From contig JAGKQI010000041.1 of assembly GCA_018806915.1 (NCBI GenBank), positions 1-64,000 of the forward strand: a stretch of 64,000 nt of DNA, given 5' to 3'. The notes beneath the pieces were generated by a model, which worked only from the letters and a program-made list of their open reading frames with translations, did not search any database and was not told where the DNA came from. This document shows, piece after piece, positions 31,711 to 41,130 of the stretch (position 1 is the first letter of the stretch; each line of letters starts with the position of its first letter). Source of the DNA: Phytophthora colocasiae (lineage: Eukaryota; Oomycota; Peronosporomycetes; Peronosporales; Peronosporaceae). The position numbers and the translations under genes were made by a program.

Positions 31711-31811
31711 AGTCCCTTCCTTATTCGTATCACCTTCAATATCTTATTTGAACCCAAGCGTGATTTGAAGCTATTGTCTCCCTAAATTTCTTGTAATTTA
31801 AATGATACTTT

Positions 31812-31935
31812 TCCAGATGATAAGAAATGATTAGCATTCAATATCCCATTCAATTCACAATCACAATCAAACCTTCAGAATTCAATAGCCAAGCCAAGTA
31901 CAGGAATAACCAGTTAATCAACTTCAATTTCTTCT
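31812..31935 (+). repeat. SINE-like repeat body
   Basis: CCAGATGATAAGAAATGATT to GTTAATCAACTTCAATTTCT matches 60600-60732, with small indels. Here the tRNA-like head seen at 60516 is absent. It lies immediately upstream of the ferric reductase gene and so within its promoter or 5' UTR. Confidence 0.75.
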
Positions 31936-31984
31936 ACCGATAGCGTTCAGCAGATCGTTGCGGCGCCATAAAAAAACTCTCGAT

Positions 31985-33958
31985 ATGTGGGAAACAGCGT
32001 CAAGAGCGTTTCAAAAAGGCCGTTTTCCACTGTCACTAGTACTGACCACTGTAGAGATTTTTTCTGCATTACTCGCTGTGTTGTTGGAAGCAAATTCAAA
32101 AGCTTTCCCAGTCTGTAAATACATCTACAGAGTCGACAAGATGCGACCAAACTCGAAGCGGAAATCTCGAGCTGTTGTAGATGCACTTGTGACTCCCAAA
32201 GTCAATTACGTTCCCGTCCTCGAAGGCAGTTCATTATCCTTATCAGCACATGCTCACACGTCGCAGGGAGTTCCTATCTTGGATATCGAAGGACGAGGCT
32301 CCGTCACGTACAACGCGGAGGACAGTGTCCATACTCTGGCAGCTACAGACGAGGTCGACGCACAACCACGTCGGCCACTACCCCCGGGGCCTTTCCAGCG
32401 GCTTCTACGAGCGTGGATGGTAGTACGATGGAAGTTATCAAGGAATATCTTTTCCACTTCAGTACCGTTCTTCACGTCGGTAGGGAACCTCAAACTTGGA
32501 GATTTGTTGATCACTCTACCAGTTATTGCGGGTGCTATAACGTATACAGCTCTACGAGTAAAAGTTCAAGATGTTGCAGGTGCTGGGACTCCTCCTTCTA
32601 TCGCGGTAGCGATTGTATTTGGCTTCGCGATACGGAATAACTCGGTGCTGCTTATTTGTACGGGTATTCCATTTGAGAGGGCATTATTCTACCACAAACT
32701 CGCAGCTTTCGTCTCGATTATCTTAGCAGGGCTTCACGCTTTCGCTTTCGTAATTGGTTTACGTGAAAAGGAGCAAAAATTACATGACCCGAAGGTTCCC
32801 AGTGGTTTAGGTGCGTTCTTCGGCCTCGTGCTGATGTATTTACTGGCTTTGGGCTGGATCCGACGGAGATTTTTCGAGTTTTTCATCCGAGTTCATTGGA
32901 TCCTTTTCATCGCTGTGGTAGTATGTGCTATTCTACATGGAGCTACAATTGTGATCATTGGAGTTGCTCCCTGGATAATTGACGTGCTGTATCGTTTGGG
33001 TTATCGTTCTCGTGTGTATACTCACGGGCCAGGCTGCAACCAGAACAGAGGAGTCATCGCACGTGATCAGTTGTCAATTTGTGCTTTACCAGGGAATATT
33101 ACGCGGATTCAATTCCCACGCGTTCGTCAAGATACAGGCGAGACTTTCGCTTATGAAGCTGGTCAGTACGCTTTTCTGTGTGTCCCGTCGATCTCATTCT
33201 TCCAATGGCATCCGTTTACTATCGCGTCTTCCCCTCATGAAGCAATGGTAACGTTTTACATCAAGGCAGTGGGGGATTGGACGACGAAACTTTTAACTGC
33301 AGCTCTCAAGCGTGAAGCCAGCGCTATGAGACTTGACGGTCCAGCGACGTTCGACCTGCTAGTGGATGGTCCTTATGGTAAAATCTCAATTGATTTAACC
33401 TCTCCGATGGTTTATTCCCACGTTGTCTTGTTTTCCGGAGGAATTGGAATGACTCCGATGCGCTCCATTGTCAATTGGCTGCATCATGAGTGTTTCTATC
33501 GAAGTCGCGGGGTTATCCCTCACGTGAGGTTCATCTGGTCTGTGAAGGATATGGAGACGATTTCAAGTTTATTAGCAAGAGACGAACCGAGACGAGATAG
33601 TTGTCTTGAAGTGGACGAAGTGGCGTCCTATTTCCCTCATATTCTCTCTCATCCGAGGAATACGAACCAACCGACGGATGCGTTTGTTAGTGAAGTGTAT
33701 TTAACCCGCGACATCTTGGATGAAGAAGCTCAAGATCTACCGGAGTTAGTTAACTGCTTGCATAGCGGATCTCGTCCTGATACCATTGCTATTCTTCGAG
33801 AAATGGGAGAAGAAGCCAAGAACAGTGGAAAAGACAGAGTCGCTGTCTTAGTATGTGGGCCTACAGCTCTAGTTGACGACATTCACTACGCTAGTACGAG
33901 ACTAGCTCGACAGTTAAAGGTACATTATGATGTACATAGCGAAACCTTTGAACTGTGA
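31985..33958 (+). CDS. Ferric reductase/NOX-type membrane oxidoreductase 1
   Basis: Intact frame; first ATG at 31985 (657 residues). A start at 32141 (MRPNSKRKSR) would fit the downstream paralogue better. Several membrane helices form a ferric_reduct domain with two His pairs spaced by 13 residues: HKLAAFVSIILAGLH (~235-250) and HWILFIAVVVCAILH (~302-316). These are the expected bis-haem ligands. The cytosolic half has the FAD-binding HPFTIASSPHE (~408) and NAD(P)-binding GGIGMTPMR (~485). Family role: transfer of electrons from NADPH across the membrane to Fe(III)/Cu(II) or O2. The lack of N-terminal EF hands favours ferric reductase. Its neighbour in tandem is a paralogue. Confidence 0.9.
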   Translation: MWETASRAFQKGRFPLSLVLTTVEIFSALLAVLLEANSKAFPVCKYIYRVDKMRPNSKRKSRAVVDALVTPKVNYVPVLEGSSLSLSAHAHTSQGVPILDIEGRGSVTYNAEDSVHTLAATDEVDAQPRRPLPPGPFQRLLRAWMVVRWKLSRNIFSTSVPFFTSVGNLKLGDLLITLPVIAGAITYTALRVKVQDVAGAGTPPSIAVAIVFGFAIRNNSVLLICTGIPFERALFYHKLAAFVSIILAGLHAFAFVIGLREKEQKLHDPKVPSGLGAFFGLVLMYLLALGWIRRRFFEFFIRVHWILFIAVVVCAILHGATIVIIGVAPWIIDVLYRLGYRSRVYTHGPGCNQNRGVIARDQLSICALPGNITRIQFPRVRQDTGETFAYEAGQYAFLCVPSISFFQWHPFTIASSPHEAMVTFYIKAVGDWTTKLLTAALKREASAMRLDGPATFDLLVDGPYGKISIDLTSPMVYSHVVLFSGGIGMTPMRSIVNWLHHECFYRSRGVIPHVRFIWSVKDMETISSLLARDEPRRDSCLEVDEVASYFPHILSHPRNTNQPTDAFVSEVYLTRDILDEEAQDLPELVNCLHSGSRPDTIAILREMGEEAKNSGKDRVAVLVCGPTALVDDIHYASTRLARQLKVHYDVHSETFEL

Positions 33959-34272
33959 AAATTCAGTACGAAAATTGACGTACAGTTCAAGTCAAGTTCA
34001 TATTGTCTGCTTCGAACACCGCAAGAAAGCTAGAAGTAGAACCAGTGGTCTTGAATACGTTGCTGCTGGGTTCAGTAGACTTTGTATTGCTCTCTACGCA
34101 TAACCAGAAGCGCTTGTCACGCGTTACATCGAACAGCTTGTCAGCTTCAAGCTGACCTTCTTGACTATCAAGCCTCAAACTCTTTAAGAAGTACAGTCAT
34201 TTTCGCAATTCGCCTGTCGGCCCTTGTGATGTGGCCGATGAGAACTCTTAGTCTCGTTTGGACTGTAGAGTG
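33959..34272. other. Intergenic between the two reductases
   Basis: 314 bp with no gene. It must hold the terminator of the first and the promoter of the second reductase. Confidence 0.5.
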
Positions 34273-36024
34273 ATGAACAGTACGACCAGCTCTTCAAGTG
34301 CCTATACATCTCCAGCCGTTCCTATTCTCGAGAACAGCATTTGGTCCGATTCAGGATGTTCATGGGACGATTCAACTCTTTATGGAGCGGATGGACGTGG
34401 CTTTAGAGCTCCGAAATTAAGAAAGGAGATAAATTTTATGCTGATTCTGCAGTGGTGGCTTCGGTTGAGGTGGAGTTTGTCGAGATGTTTGTTTTCCGTG
34501 CCAATACCTTTCTTCACGGCGGACGTTGGCGTTAAATTAGGGGATATTGTGGTCCTTTTTCCTGTTATCCTCGTGTTACTGGTGGTTTGTGTAGTCCAAA
34601 CGGCAAACTCGGACGTAAAAAGCTCTGGAATTCCTCCGTCAATTGCTCTTGCTGTTGTATTTGCATCTGTGGTTCGGAACAATTCGCTTTTAATCGGTCT
34701 CACGGGTATTTCGTTCGAGCGAGCATTATTCTACCACAAGTTGTTCGCGTTTGTGACGATAATTCTGACGGGATTACATGGTCTTGCGTACAGTTTTGCA
34801 AGACAAGATGGTCAATTCAAACACGGTAGTCCCAAAGTCACAATGGGAATGGTAGCTTTTCTTACGATGGTCGTGCTGTATCTGCTCTCAATTGGATTCA
34901 TACGTCGTCGATATCACGAATTCTTCGTGAAAACACATTGGATTTTATTCATTATAATTCTAATCACTGCTGTACTTCACGGAGGGGTTATTGCACTCAT
35001 CGGAGTGATTCCTTGGGAAATCGACATGGTATATCGACTCATTTATCGCGTAAGAATCTACAGTCACGGGATTTTATGCGGGAGGAAAACTCTACCATTG
35101 ACCGATGACGTATACTCCATTGAAAAAAATACTCAACACTTCGGTGTTGCAGCTTCAGATCGAATCCAAATTTTCCAACTCCCAGGTGACATCACTTGCA
35201 TCCAATTCCCACGAATTCGACTCGATACCGGGGAAGAATTCAAGTATAAGGCTGGCCAATACGCTTTTCTGTGTGTTCCAACAATTTCCCCTTTAGAATG
35301 GCATCCCTTCAGCTTCTCATCATCTCCTCACGAAGAAATGGTATCTTTTCATATCAAAGCTGTGGGCGATTGGACTATGAAGCTATTGCAAGCTGCTCCT
35401 GAGACTCGAAATGATGGAGATTCCCCATTTGAAGTGATGATCGACGGTCCTTATGGATATTTATCCATTGATATCGAAAACTCTACCACATACTCTCACT
35501 TTGTGTTTTTCGGTGGTGGAATGGGGGTGACATCCATGCGTTCTATTGCTAATTACCTTCACAGCCAGTGTTTTCTCGAAAAAGCTCGAATTATCCATCG
35601 TTTACGATTTATATGGACTGTGAGCGATAGTGAAAGTCTTCAAGCACTGATGAATTCGGATACAAGTCGATGGAGAAGCAACCGGAAAGCCTCGTACTTA
35701 CCTGAAGTCTTGCTTTGCCCAACGACACTTAACGTGTCGACGGAAACGTTTTCCACGGAGATTTATCTGACTCGAGGTCTCGTTGGATCAGAGACCCCAT
35801 TAGATCCGCAGCTTGGTAAATGCCTCTGGATTCATCGCAGACCGGATACTGAGCAAATTCTACGTGAAATGGGGAAACAAGCGGAAAAACACGGGAATTC
35901 ACGTGTAGCAGTACTGATTTGTGGTCCTGAATCAATGATAACGGACGTCGTCACCACTTGCATCCACTTGTCGCGTGAGACGAAGCTTCATTTTGATGTC
36001 CACATTGAGCGCTTTACGCTGTGA
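34273..36024 (+). CDS. Ferric reductase/NOX-type membrane oxidoreductase 2
   Basis: Starts at ATG 34273 (583 residues; the frame is open 15 bp further upstream without an ATG). Same architecture as its upstream neighbour: haem pairs HKLFAFVTIILTGLH (~154) and HWILFIIILITAVLH (~222), FAD motif HPFSFSSSPHE (~343), nucleotide motif GGGMGVTSMR (~413) and the CGPE segment near the C-terminus. The frame is intact with no signs of decay. The pair arose by tandem duplication but is well diverged, so both are probably maintained. A role in iron uptake is the usual one for the family; the true acceptor is not shown by sequence. Confidence 0.9.
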   Translation: MNSTTSSSSAYTSPAVPILENSIWSDSGCSWDDSTLYGADGRGFRAPKLRKEINFMLILQWWLRLRWSLSRCLFSVPIPFFTADVGVKLGDIVVLFPVILVLLVVCVVQTANSDVKSSGIPPSIALAVVFASVVRNNSLLIGLTGISFERALFYHKLFAFVTIILTGLHGLAYSFARQDGQFKHGSPKVTMGMVAFLTMVVLYLLSIGFIRRRYHEFFVKTHWILFIIILITAVLHGGVIALIGVIPWEIDMVYRLIYRVRIYSHGILCGRKTLPLTDDVYSIEKNTQHFGVAASDRIQIFQLPGDITCIQFPRIRLDTGEEFKYKAGQYAFLCVPTISPLEWHPFSFSSSPHEEMVSFHIKAVGDWTMKLLQAAPETRNDGDSPFEVMIDGPYGYLSIDIENSTTYSHFVFFGGGMGVTSMRSIANYLHSQCFLEKARIIHRLRFIWTVSDSESLQALMNSDTSRWRSNRKASYLPEVLLCPTTLNVSTETFSTEIYLTRGLVGSETPLDPQLGKCLWIHRRPDTEQILREMGKQAEKHGNSRVAVLICGPESMITDVVTTCIHLSRETKLHFDVHIERFTL

Positions 36025-36131
36025 AATGAGCTGAATTCCTCATTTATCGCACTTACCCAACGGATGCAAATCTTGGCATCGTTATTCCCGTTCGTTGTTT
36101 ACAAGCAAAAGGATGTCTCTCCTCGTCAAGA

Positions 36132-36320
36132 ATGACTTCACCTCGTATCTCAAGCGAGACATCCAATTATTCCGCTTTTCTTCCTCTTTCAACACACATA
36201 AACTCCTTCAAGACGCTGCTTTTCACTCTCGCAGTATCATTCTCCACTGCCGACAGTATTGATCACGATCAAGTGCAGTCATTTCCCCAACAAGGACCGT
36301 ATTCTCGTTGCAGACGATGA
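36132..36320 (+). pseudogene. NLP N-terminal relic
   Basis: Frame with a hydrophobic leader (FKTLLFTLAVSFSTA) followed by DSIDHDQVQSFPQQGP, the typical first residues of mature NLPs (I-x-HDQVxxFxQ). It stops after CRR, and nothing NLP-like continues. This is the only NLP relic on the plus strand apart from the inverted piece at 55576. Confidence 0.55.
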
Positions 36321-37079
36321 CGGTGCGTGGCACAAACATTCGTTTCTGAGCCTCATTACTGTAGCGTAGTATTACTATTGATCACCGGCTACCTCACTTC
36401 GTGTCGAAAGCAACGATGTTGTATGCTTTTCATCATCATGAAACCTATGAGTTCGAAAGAGTCAGATATGACACTACAAAGGTGGAACAAGATGACGAGC
36501 AGTCGTTATCCAGGCCCATTCTCCTACCAATACGCACCAGCGCTGTGTCGTCATTTTTCAATTAGCTAGTGAGCATTTTCCGATATAGCAACAAGTTCTC
36601 CTCGCCGATTCTCGATAACATCAAAGCCACTCCCCGTCGGAGGTGTCAAATTTGCGTTAGCTGATGCTTATAGAGAGATGACATTCCCTTTTCCTGGGTT
36701 AAAGTCTCAGTCTGACATACCACTACAAGACTCATATTTGTCAGACATACATGTACTTACGTACTTCCGTATTCTACAAAAGAAAAGAAATCAGGTTTTT
36801 ATGCCCTTGTCATTAAGGGGTCAATAGACTCTACTACAGCAATCTCAACCGTACAATTTGTATGGTACAATATAATACCTTTACGTATCCTGCATGTCAT
36901 CTTCATTGTCTGGTTCCGCCTTTCACAATTTAATACTACTGTAGTAGTAAGGATTCTTAGTGCCAAGGCTATTCTTCATGCAAGCTATCAATCGGCATGT
37001 ACAACCAGGGAAGGTAACGATTTAATTGAAACTTTGGGCCATTGTTTTCTCACTTGCCCGATTCCGAGACAAAACTTAT
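36321..37079. other. Intergenic, no gene seen
   Basis: Short ORFs only. AT-rich with several GTAC-rich palindromic stretches. Confidence 0.4.
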
Positions 37080-37589
37080 CTACGGTGCTTCTGCCGGTCT
37101 TTTGGCCGCCTTTTGGAGTTTCTGCATAACCCCTTTGAGATTTTTCGCGAGCTGTTCGTCCTTCGCAAGTGCCAGCGCGAGTTTTGCTTGGTACTCCTTT
37201 TCAGGGATAACCCACATGTGATTACCGCTGGGCGTCTTCTCGAGGCGGAGAGGCTTCCTTACGCGATTCCTCCCGTATCTGACCGTCTCCTCAACACTGT
37301 CGAGCGACTTCGACCTGGAAAGAGGTCCCAGCAAAAAATACCAGGCAGCCACCCCTGATACTCGCTCTTCATTAGTCAAATCAGCAGCAGACAGTTTGGC
37401 CTTCACGTAGGCCAAATCGGCACGGGTCAGCTTGGTTTTCGCTTTGGTTTTCTCCTCCTTGAGGTCTCTTCCACTGTCTCCCGATCGAAGTCTCCGGCTT
37501 GATTCTACAGCTGCATTGGTAGTTGGGACAGCGTCCACCACACAGACAAAAAATGCGACGATTGCTAGGAAAACGACACCCAAACGCAT
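37080..37589 (-). CDS. RxLR-type secreted effector candidate
   Basis: 169 residues from Met at 37589 (an upstream in-frame Met at 37661 would bury the signal peptide). Residues 1-20, MRLGVVFLAIVAFFVCVVDA, form a clear signal peptide. RRLR at 32-35 and an acidic DLKEEK at 42-47 fit the RxLR-dEER pattern in position and spacing. The remainder is basic and helical with a YVKAKLS segment and a Lys/Ala-rich tail. A hydrophobic W-Y pair (GVAAWYFLLG) is followed by no clear WY fold. RxLR proteins are delivered into plant cells; its target is unknown. Isolated single-exon gene in a repeat-rich setting, as is usual for the class. Confidence 0.75.
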   Translation of the reverse strand: MRLGVVFLAIVAFFVCVVDAVPTTNAAVESSRRLRSGDSGRDLKEEKTKAKTKLTRADLAYVKAKLSAADLTNEERVSGVAAWYFLLGPLSRSKSLDSVEETVRYGRNRVRKPLRLEKTPSGNHMWVIPEKEYQAKLALALAKDEQLAKNLKGVMQKLQKAAKRPAEAP

Positions 37590-38139
37590 AGTGGTTGCTC
37601 CCAGATTGGTACTGTAGGTTCTTGATGACTTGAGCACATCGTAACCTCGTTTCACTTGCACCGCTTGCAGCTCTTTGGCTGACTGGTGTACAGGTACTGG
37701 TGTGTACTAGTACAGTCTTACGTACTCCGGGACTCCCGGATCGGGAGTGTAGATGCATTGCCAGCAGGTGATTGATCAAACATCGGTGCCGCTCTCAATA
37801 CGTCAGCCTAGTATAATTTATACCCTATGATATTCGTTCAAGATAATCTAGCTTCCTTCTGAGTTCAAAACACAATCCATTCATAAACTCTAAAATAACA
37901 TACCACATACTCAGATGAATTTTAGAGCAATATCTGTAGAATTTGATATGTTCAAGATACAAATCGTCTCCACAAACCAGCAGTTGCAATGCCAATTCCC
38001 GTTAGCCTCCAGGACCTGGGCGTACACGGCATAGTACATGTCGAGCTCTATGGCACCAAAAACTCGTGCAGCACCTTTGTACCAGAGGATCACACTGTGA
38101 GGAGATTCGAACGGTAACGTAGAATACCGAATAGTACAC
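37590..38139. other. Upstream region of the effector candidate
   Basis: No gene supported. Contains GTACTAGTAC and the hairpin CTCCCGGATCGGGAG (37731-37745). Confidence 0.4.
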
Positions 38140-38460
38140 GGTCTACTATTGTTATTATACGCCCTGCGTTGTATTTGATGGGCATTGTTGAATACCTACA
38201 AACAACGAATTTACCATCAAAGCCAGCAAATGGATTGTTCTTCGAGAGCTTTTCATCGATGCAGATCTCATCGAGCGCGTCCAGAAGCTCGTCGCCGCCA
38301 CTGCCATTGGGGGGGCGTGGCGTGGTTTTCCGGCACGGGTATACATGTGATCCTTAACCGACTTGAAAATGCCCATGTCACCAGGAGTTAGGCCGCCAGG
38401 AATAACGGCCATCTTGATGCAATTGTCCTCGCAACGCTTTAACAATATGCGCTATTCTGC
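38140..38460 (-). pseudogene. Pogo-like DDE transposase C-terminal fragment
   Basis: IKMAVIPGGLTPGDMGIFKS, then VKDHMYTR matches the end of the DDE_1 (pogo/Tigger, CENP-B-like) core. After a frame change, LLDALDEICIDEKLSKNNPF, then AGFDGKFVV continues the typical tail. No catalytic Asp residues remain in the fragment. Confidence 0.6.
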
Positions 38461-38695
38461 CGCAGGGTAAGTCAGAAAATCAAGCTTTGTTGCCGACAGT
38501 GTTCAATTACGAGGGCGTACAATTTGAGTGCGTTCTATTCTTTGTATAACGCCGGAGCCGCGTTCAATTCGCTTTACCGCGTACTCTTCGTTAGTTATAC
38601 AGCTGATAACCGTTATCATAACGACCCATTTTTAATGTACAGGTATCGACAGAATAAGATGATGAGGCGTAGTTTACCGTCGATATCGTCCTAGC

Positions 38696-38980
38696 TTATA
38701 CCCGGACCAGTTCAAAACCAGCCAGCTGGAGACTGGAGACTGCACACATGTAGGCATTGCCAGTGCAATTTGCCAACGGCAGTTGTGAGGCCTCCAATTC
38801 ACTCGCACCAAGAGCTACAAGTCCAATATTGGTAACTATAAACAGCATTTCGTTTTTGGGGACATCCTCAATCTGCTTCACGTCCGCACAAGCCGCAGCC
38901 GTCGCGTAAGAAAGCTCCAGTTGATCGTAAATGAGTTTCCGTGACAGCAACACGCTGCTGCCTGGCTCATTTTGGCTCAC
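38696..38980 (-). CDS. Hypothetical 94-residue ORF
   Basis: Starts MSQNEPGSSVLLSRKLIYDQ; contains a short hydrophobic segment (MLFIVTNIGLVALGASEL) and two Cys near the end. I do not recognise it. It faces away from the GH10 gene and would share its upstream region. It may be a chance frame or part of a decayed gene. Confidence 0.25.
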   Translation of the reverse strand: MSQNEPGSSVLLSRKLIYDQLELSYATAAACADVKQIEDVPKNEMLFIVTNIGLVALGASELEASQLPLANCTGNAYMCAVSSLQLAGFELVRV

Positions 38981-39082
38981 TCTTCGTGCTCACTTCCCCT
39001 TTTTCTAACTGCTCCACCCAACCAGGTGGTGGTCGGCAACTCAACGTGTCAATGATTGGAGACGATGGCGAGCTGGTCCCGT

Positions 39083-39098
39083 GCTCATTCTCCAATTA
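39083..39098 (+). promoter_or_regulatory. Oomycete core promoter (Inr-FPR type)
   Basis: GCTCATTCTCCAATTA agrees with the published oomycete consensus GCTCATTYYNCAWTTT at all but the last base. It ends 21 bp before the GH10 start codon, so transcription would give a very short leader, as is usual for Phytophthora. Confidence 0.75.
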
Positions 39099-39119
39099 TC
39101 CAGGTGAGGCGAAGATAAG

Positions 39120-40568
39120 ATGAAGGTTTTCACTCTTCTAGCCATCGCCGGTTCGTCTCTGAGCATTGCCAATGGTGCTCTGTTGCCTTCGACCTACACT
39201 GGAACCAAAGGTCTACACGAGTTAGCCACTGCACAGGGCAAGTACATGGGCACAGCCACGGACAATGGCGAATTAACGGACACGAACTATGTCGCAGCCC
39301 TGCAGAACGTCAGTGAGTTTGGTATGATCACGCCGGGTAATGCCATGAAATGGGACGCCACGGAATCGACCCAAAACACGTTCACCTACACGAAAGCAGA
39401 CGCAATTGTGACGCTGGCGGACGATATGGGCGCTAAAGTGCGTTGCCACACGTTGCTGTGGCACCAGCAAGTCCCTGATTGGGTCCAGAGTCTCAGTAAA
39501 ACCGAGATGTTGAGTGCACTGGAGAACCACATCACGGAAGTCATGACCCATTTCGGTGACTCGTGCTATGCCTGGGACGTCGCCAATGAAGTCATGGGCG
39601 ATGATGCTACGTACCGAAAGTCGTTCTGGTATACTGCAACAGGCACAGACTACATTACCACTGCGTTCAAGACGGCCAACTCGGTGAAGAAGTCGTTTGG
39701 ATTAAATACGAAGTTGTACTACAACGACTACAACACCGACACGGTCAATGCAAAGTCGACGGCCGTCAAGGACATGATCCAGACGCTGTTACTGGACAAG
39801 GACATCGGAATTGATGGTGTAGGCTTCCAGTCGCACTCGAGTTACTCGGATACTGCAACGGCTGCGGATATCGTGACGAACTTGGAGCGTTTTACTGCTC
39901 TCGGTCTGGACGTCGCTTTCACGGAACTGGACGTGAAAACAAGCTCCACGACTCCGTCAGAGGATGAACAGGAGAAGCAAGTTACAGTCTACACCAATGT
40001 GGTTTCAGCCTGTCAACAGGTGGAAGATTGTGTTGGCGTGACGATCTGGGACTTTGACGACACGTACACGTGGCTAAGTAACGCAGCCCCACTTCCGTGG
40101 TACCAGCCTAACGGTAAGGGCACTGCACTGGTACGGAAGCGTGCGTACGACGGTATCGTAGCTGGATGGGGAACGTCCGGTAGTACAGCATCTAGTGGTA
40201 CTACCAGTACTGCTAACAGTGCTGCGACGACTACTACTAGTGTTGCGGGTGAAAGCAGCCTTGAAGAGGAGTCTTCGACTGCTGCTAGTAGTACTACTGA
40301 CACCACAAGTAGTCCCACTGAAGCGGAAACTACCAGTAGTCTGGACACAGAAGCCTCGAGTGCCAGTGCCAGCATACCGAGCATCTCGACGGAAGGTAGT
40401 AGTACTACTACCACTGAAAGTTCAACCACGGGTTCGGAGACGAGTAGCTTAACTGGTTCTACTGAAACCTCGAGCAGTGATACAGCAACAACAACGATCA
40501 CCAGCACTGCTGGCAGCTCTCAGACTGCGGGGAAGTCTGGAGCCTGCAGCCGTCGTCTTCGCAAGTAG
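39120..40568 (+). CDS. Secreted GH10 endo-xylanase with Ser/Thr-rich tail
   Basis: 482 residues, intact, single exon. Signal peptide about 1-19 (MKVFTLLAIAGSSLSIANG). GH10 barrel ~25-350: HTLLWHQQVPDW; acid/base Glu157 in WDVANE; nucleophile Glu269 in FTELD; conserved VTIWDFDDTYTW. Family reaction: retaining hydrolysis of beta-1,4-xylan, in the plant cell wall. Residues ~352-475 are a Ser/Thr/Glu-rich low-complexity tail, probably O-glycosylated, ending CSRRLRK; there is no carbohydrate-binding module and no convincing GPI signal. The core-promoter element lies 21 bp upstream. The 5'-truncated Copia LTR begins 400 bp downstream. Confidence 0.95.
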   Translation: MKVFTLLAIAGSSLSIANGALLPSTYTGTKGLHELATAQGKYMGTATDNGELTDTNYVAALQNVSEFGMITPGNAMKWDATESTQNTFTYTKADAIVTLADDMGAKVRCHTLLWHQQVPDWVQSLSKTEMLSALENHITEVMTHFGDSCYAWDVANEVMGDDATYRKSFWYTATGTDYITTAFKTANSVKKSFGLNTKLYYNDYNTDTVNAKSTAVKDMIQTLLLDKDIGIDGVGFQSHSSYSDTATAADIVTNLERFTALGLDVAFTELDVKTSSTTPSEDEQEKQVTVYTNVVSACQQVEDCVGVTIWDFDDTYTWLSNAAPLPWYQPNGKGTALVRKRAYDGIVAGWGTSGSTASSGTTSTANSAATTTTSVAGESSLEEESSTAASSTTDTTSSPTEAETTSSLDTEASSASASIPSISTEGSSTTTTESSTTGSETSSLTGSTETSSSDTATTTITSTAGSSQTAGKSGACSRRLRK

Positions 40569-40971
40569 AGTTGCTGGACTGTTGATGGTTGACTTCTGGC
40601 CTAGTCTGTCGAGTGAGTATGGATATGTGTGGCGTAAAAGAATACAGTGGTTGTTACTGCAAAACTACTACTAGTACAACAAACCTGTTGTAAAGTTAGC
40701 GCTCACTGACAATTTTTACAAACTCTTACTTTTGCATTGACACTGGCCGACGACGACCTGCATTTGGGACTTAGCAAGTCTCATTCCAGGTTGTAATGTT
40801 CGACAGTACATTCCTTAACGAAGTCCACAATGTCGGTATATATAACTGAGGTACTCAGGTTTAGTCACACATTTCGATCACCAGCGTTGTGAGTTGAAAT
40901 ACATGTATACTACTTCATCTTACAGTACATGTACTGTGAGCTTTCTACGCTGCAAAAATCGAGACGTATAT
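40569..40971. other. Intergenic before the Copia element
   Basis: No gene. The place where the missing 5' part of the Copia 5' LTR should lie holds unrelated sequence. Confidence 0.5.
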
Positions 40972-41115
40972 AGTATCTACTAGTACAGATATGCCAGAAC
41001 CAACAGTTCTGCCGGTGCACACACGAGGAACTCTAACTGCTAAATCTACCACTTCGCCTTTCACTGAGTACAACAAACATCTCTTCTCTCTACACTACTT
41101 ACGCTACTCGCCAGA
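40972..41115 (+). repeat. Copia-1 5' LTR, 5'-truncated
   Basis: Identical by eye to 48074-48217 from TATAGTATCTACTAGTACAG to CTACTCGCCAGA. The first ~79 bp of the LTR are absent. Confidence 0.9.
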
Positions 41116-41130
41116 GGTTATGAGCCCAAG
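41116..41130 (+). promoter_or_regulatory. Copia-1 primer-binding site overlapping the gag start
   Basis: GGTTATGAGCCCAAG directly follows the LTR. Its complement CTTGGGCTCATAACC looks like the anticodon arm (CAU) of a methionine tRNA, as for Drosophila copia, which primes from a half initiator tRNA. The gag ATG is inside it. Confidence 0.6.

Noticed and set aside
40013..40507. 164-codon minus ORF opposite the xylanase tail
   Set aside because: It is a Val/Leu-rich mirror of the Ser/Thr-rich coding tail, an expected shadow.
40991..41119. ATG at 40991 as the start of Copia gag
   Set aside because: It lies inside the LTR; Copia-2 shares the later ATG in the primer-binding site, so 41120 is preferred.
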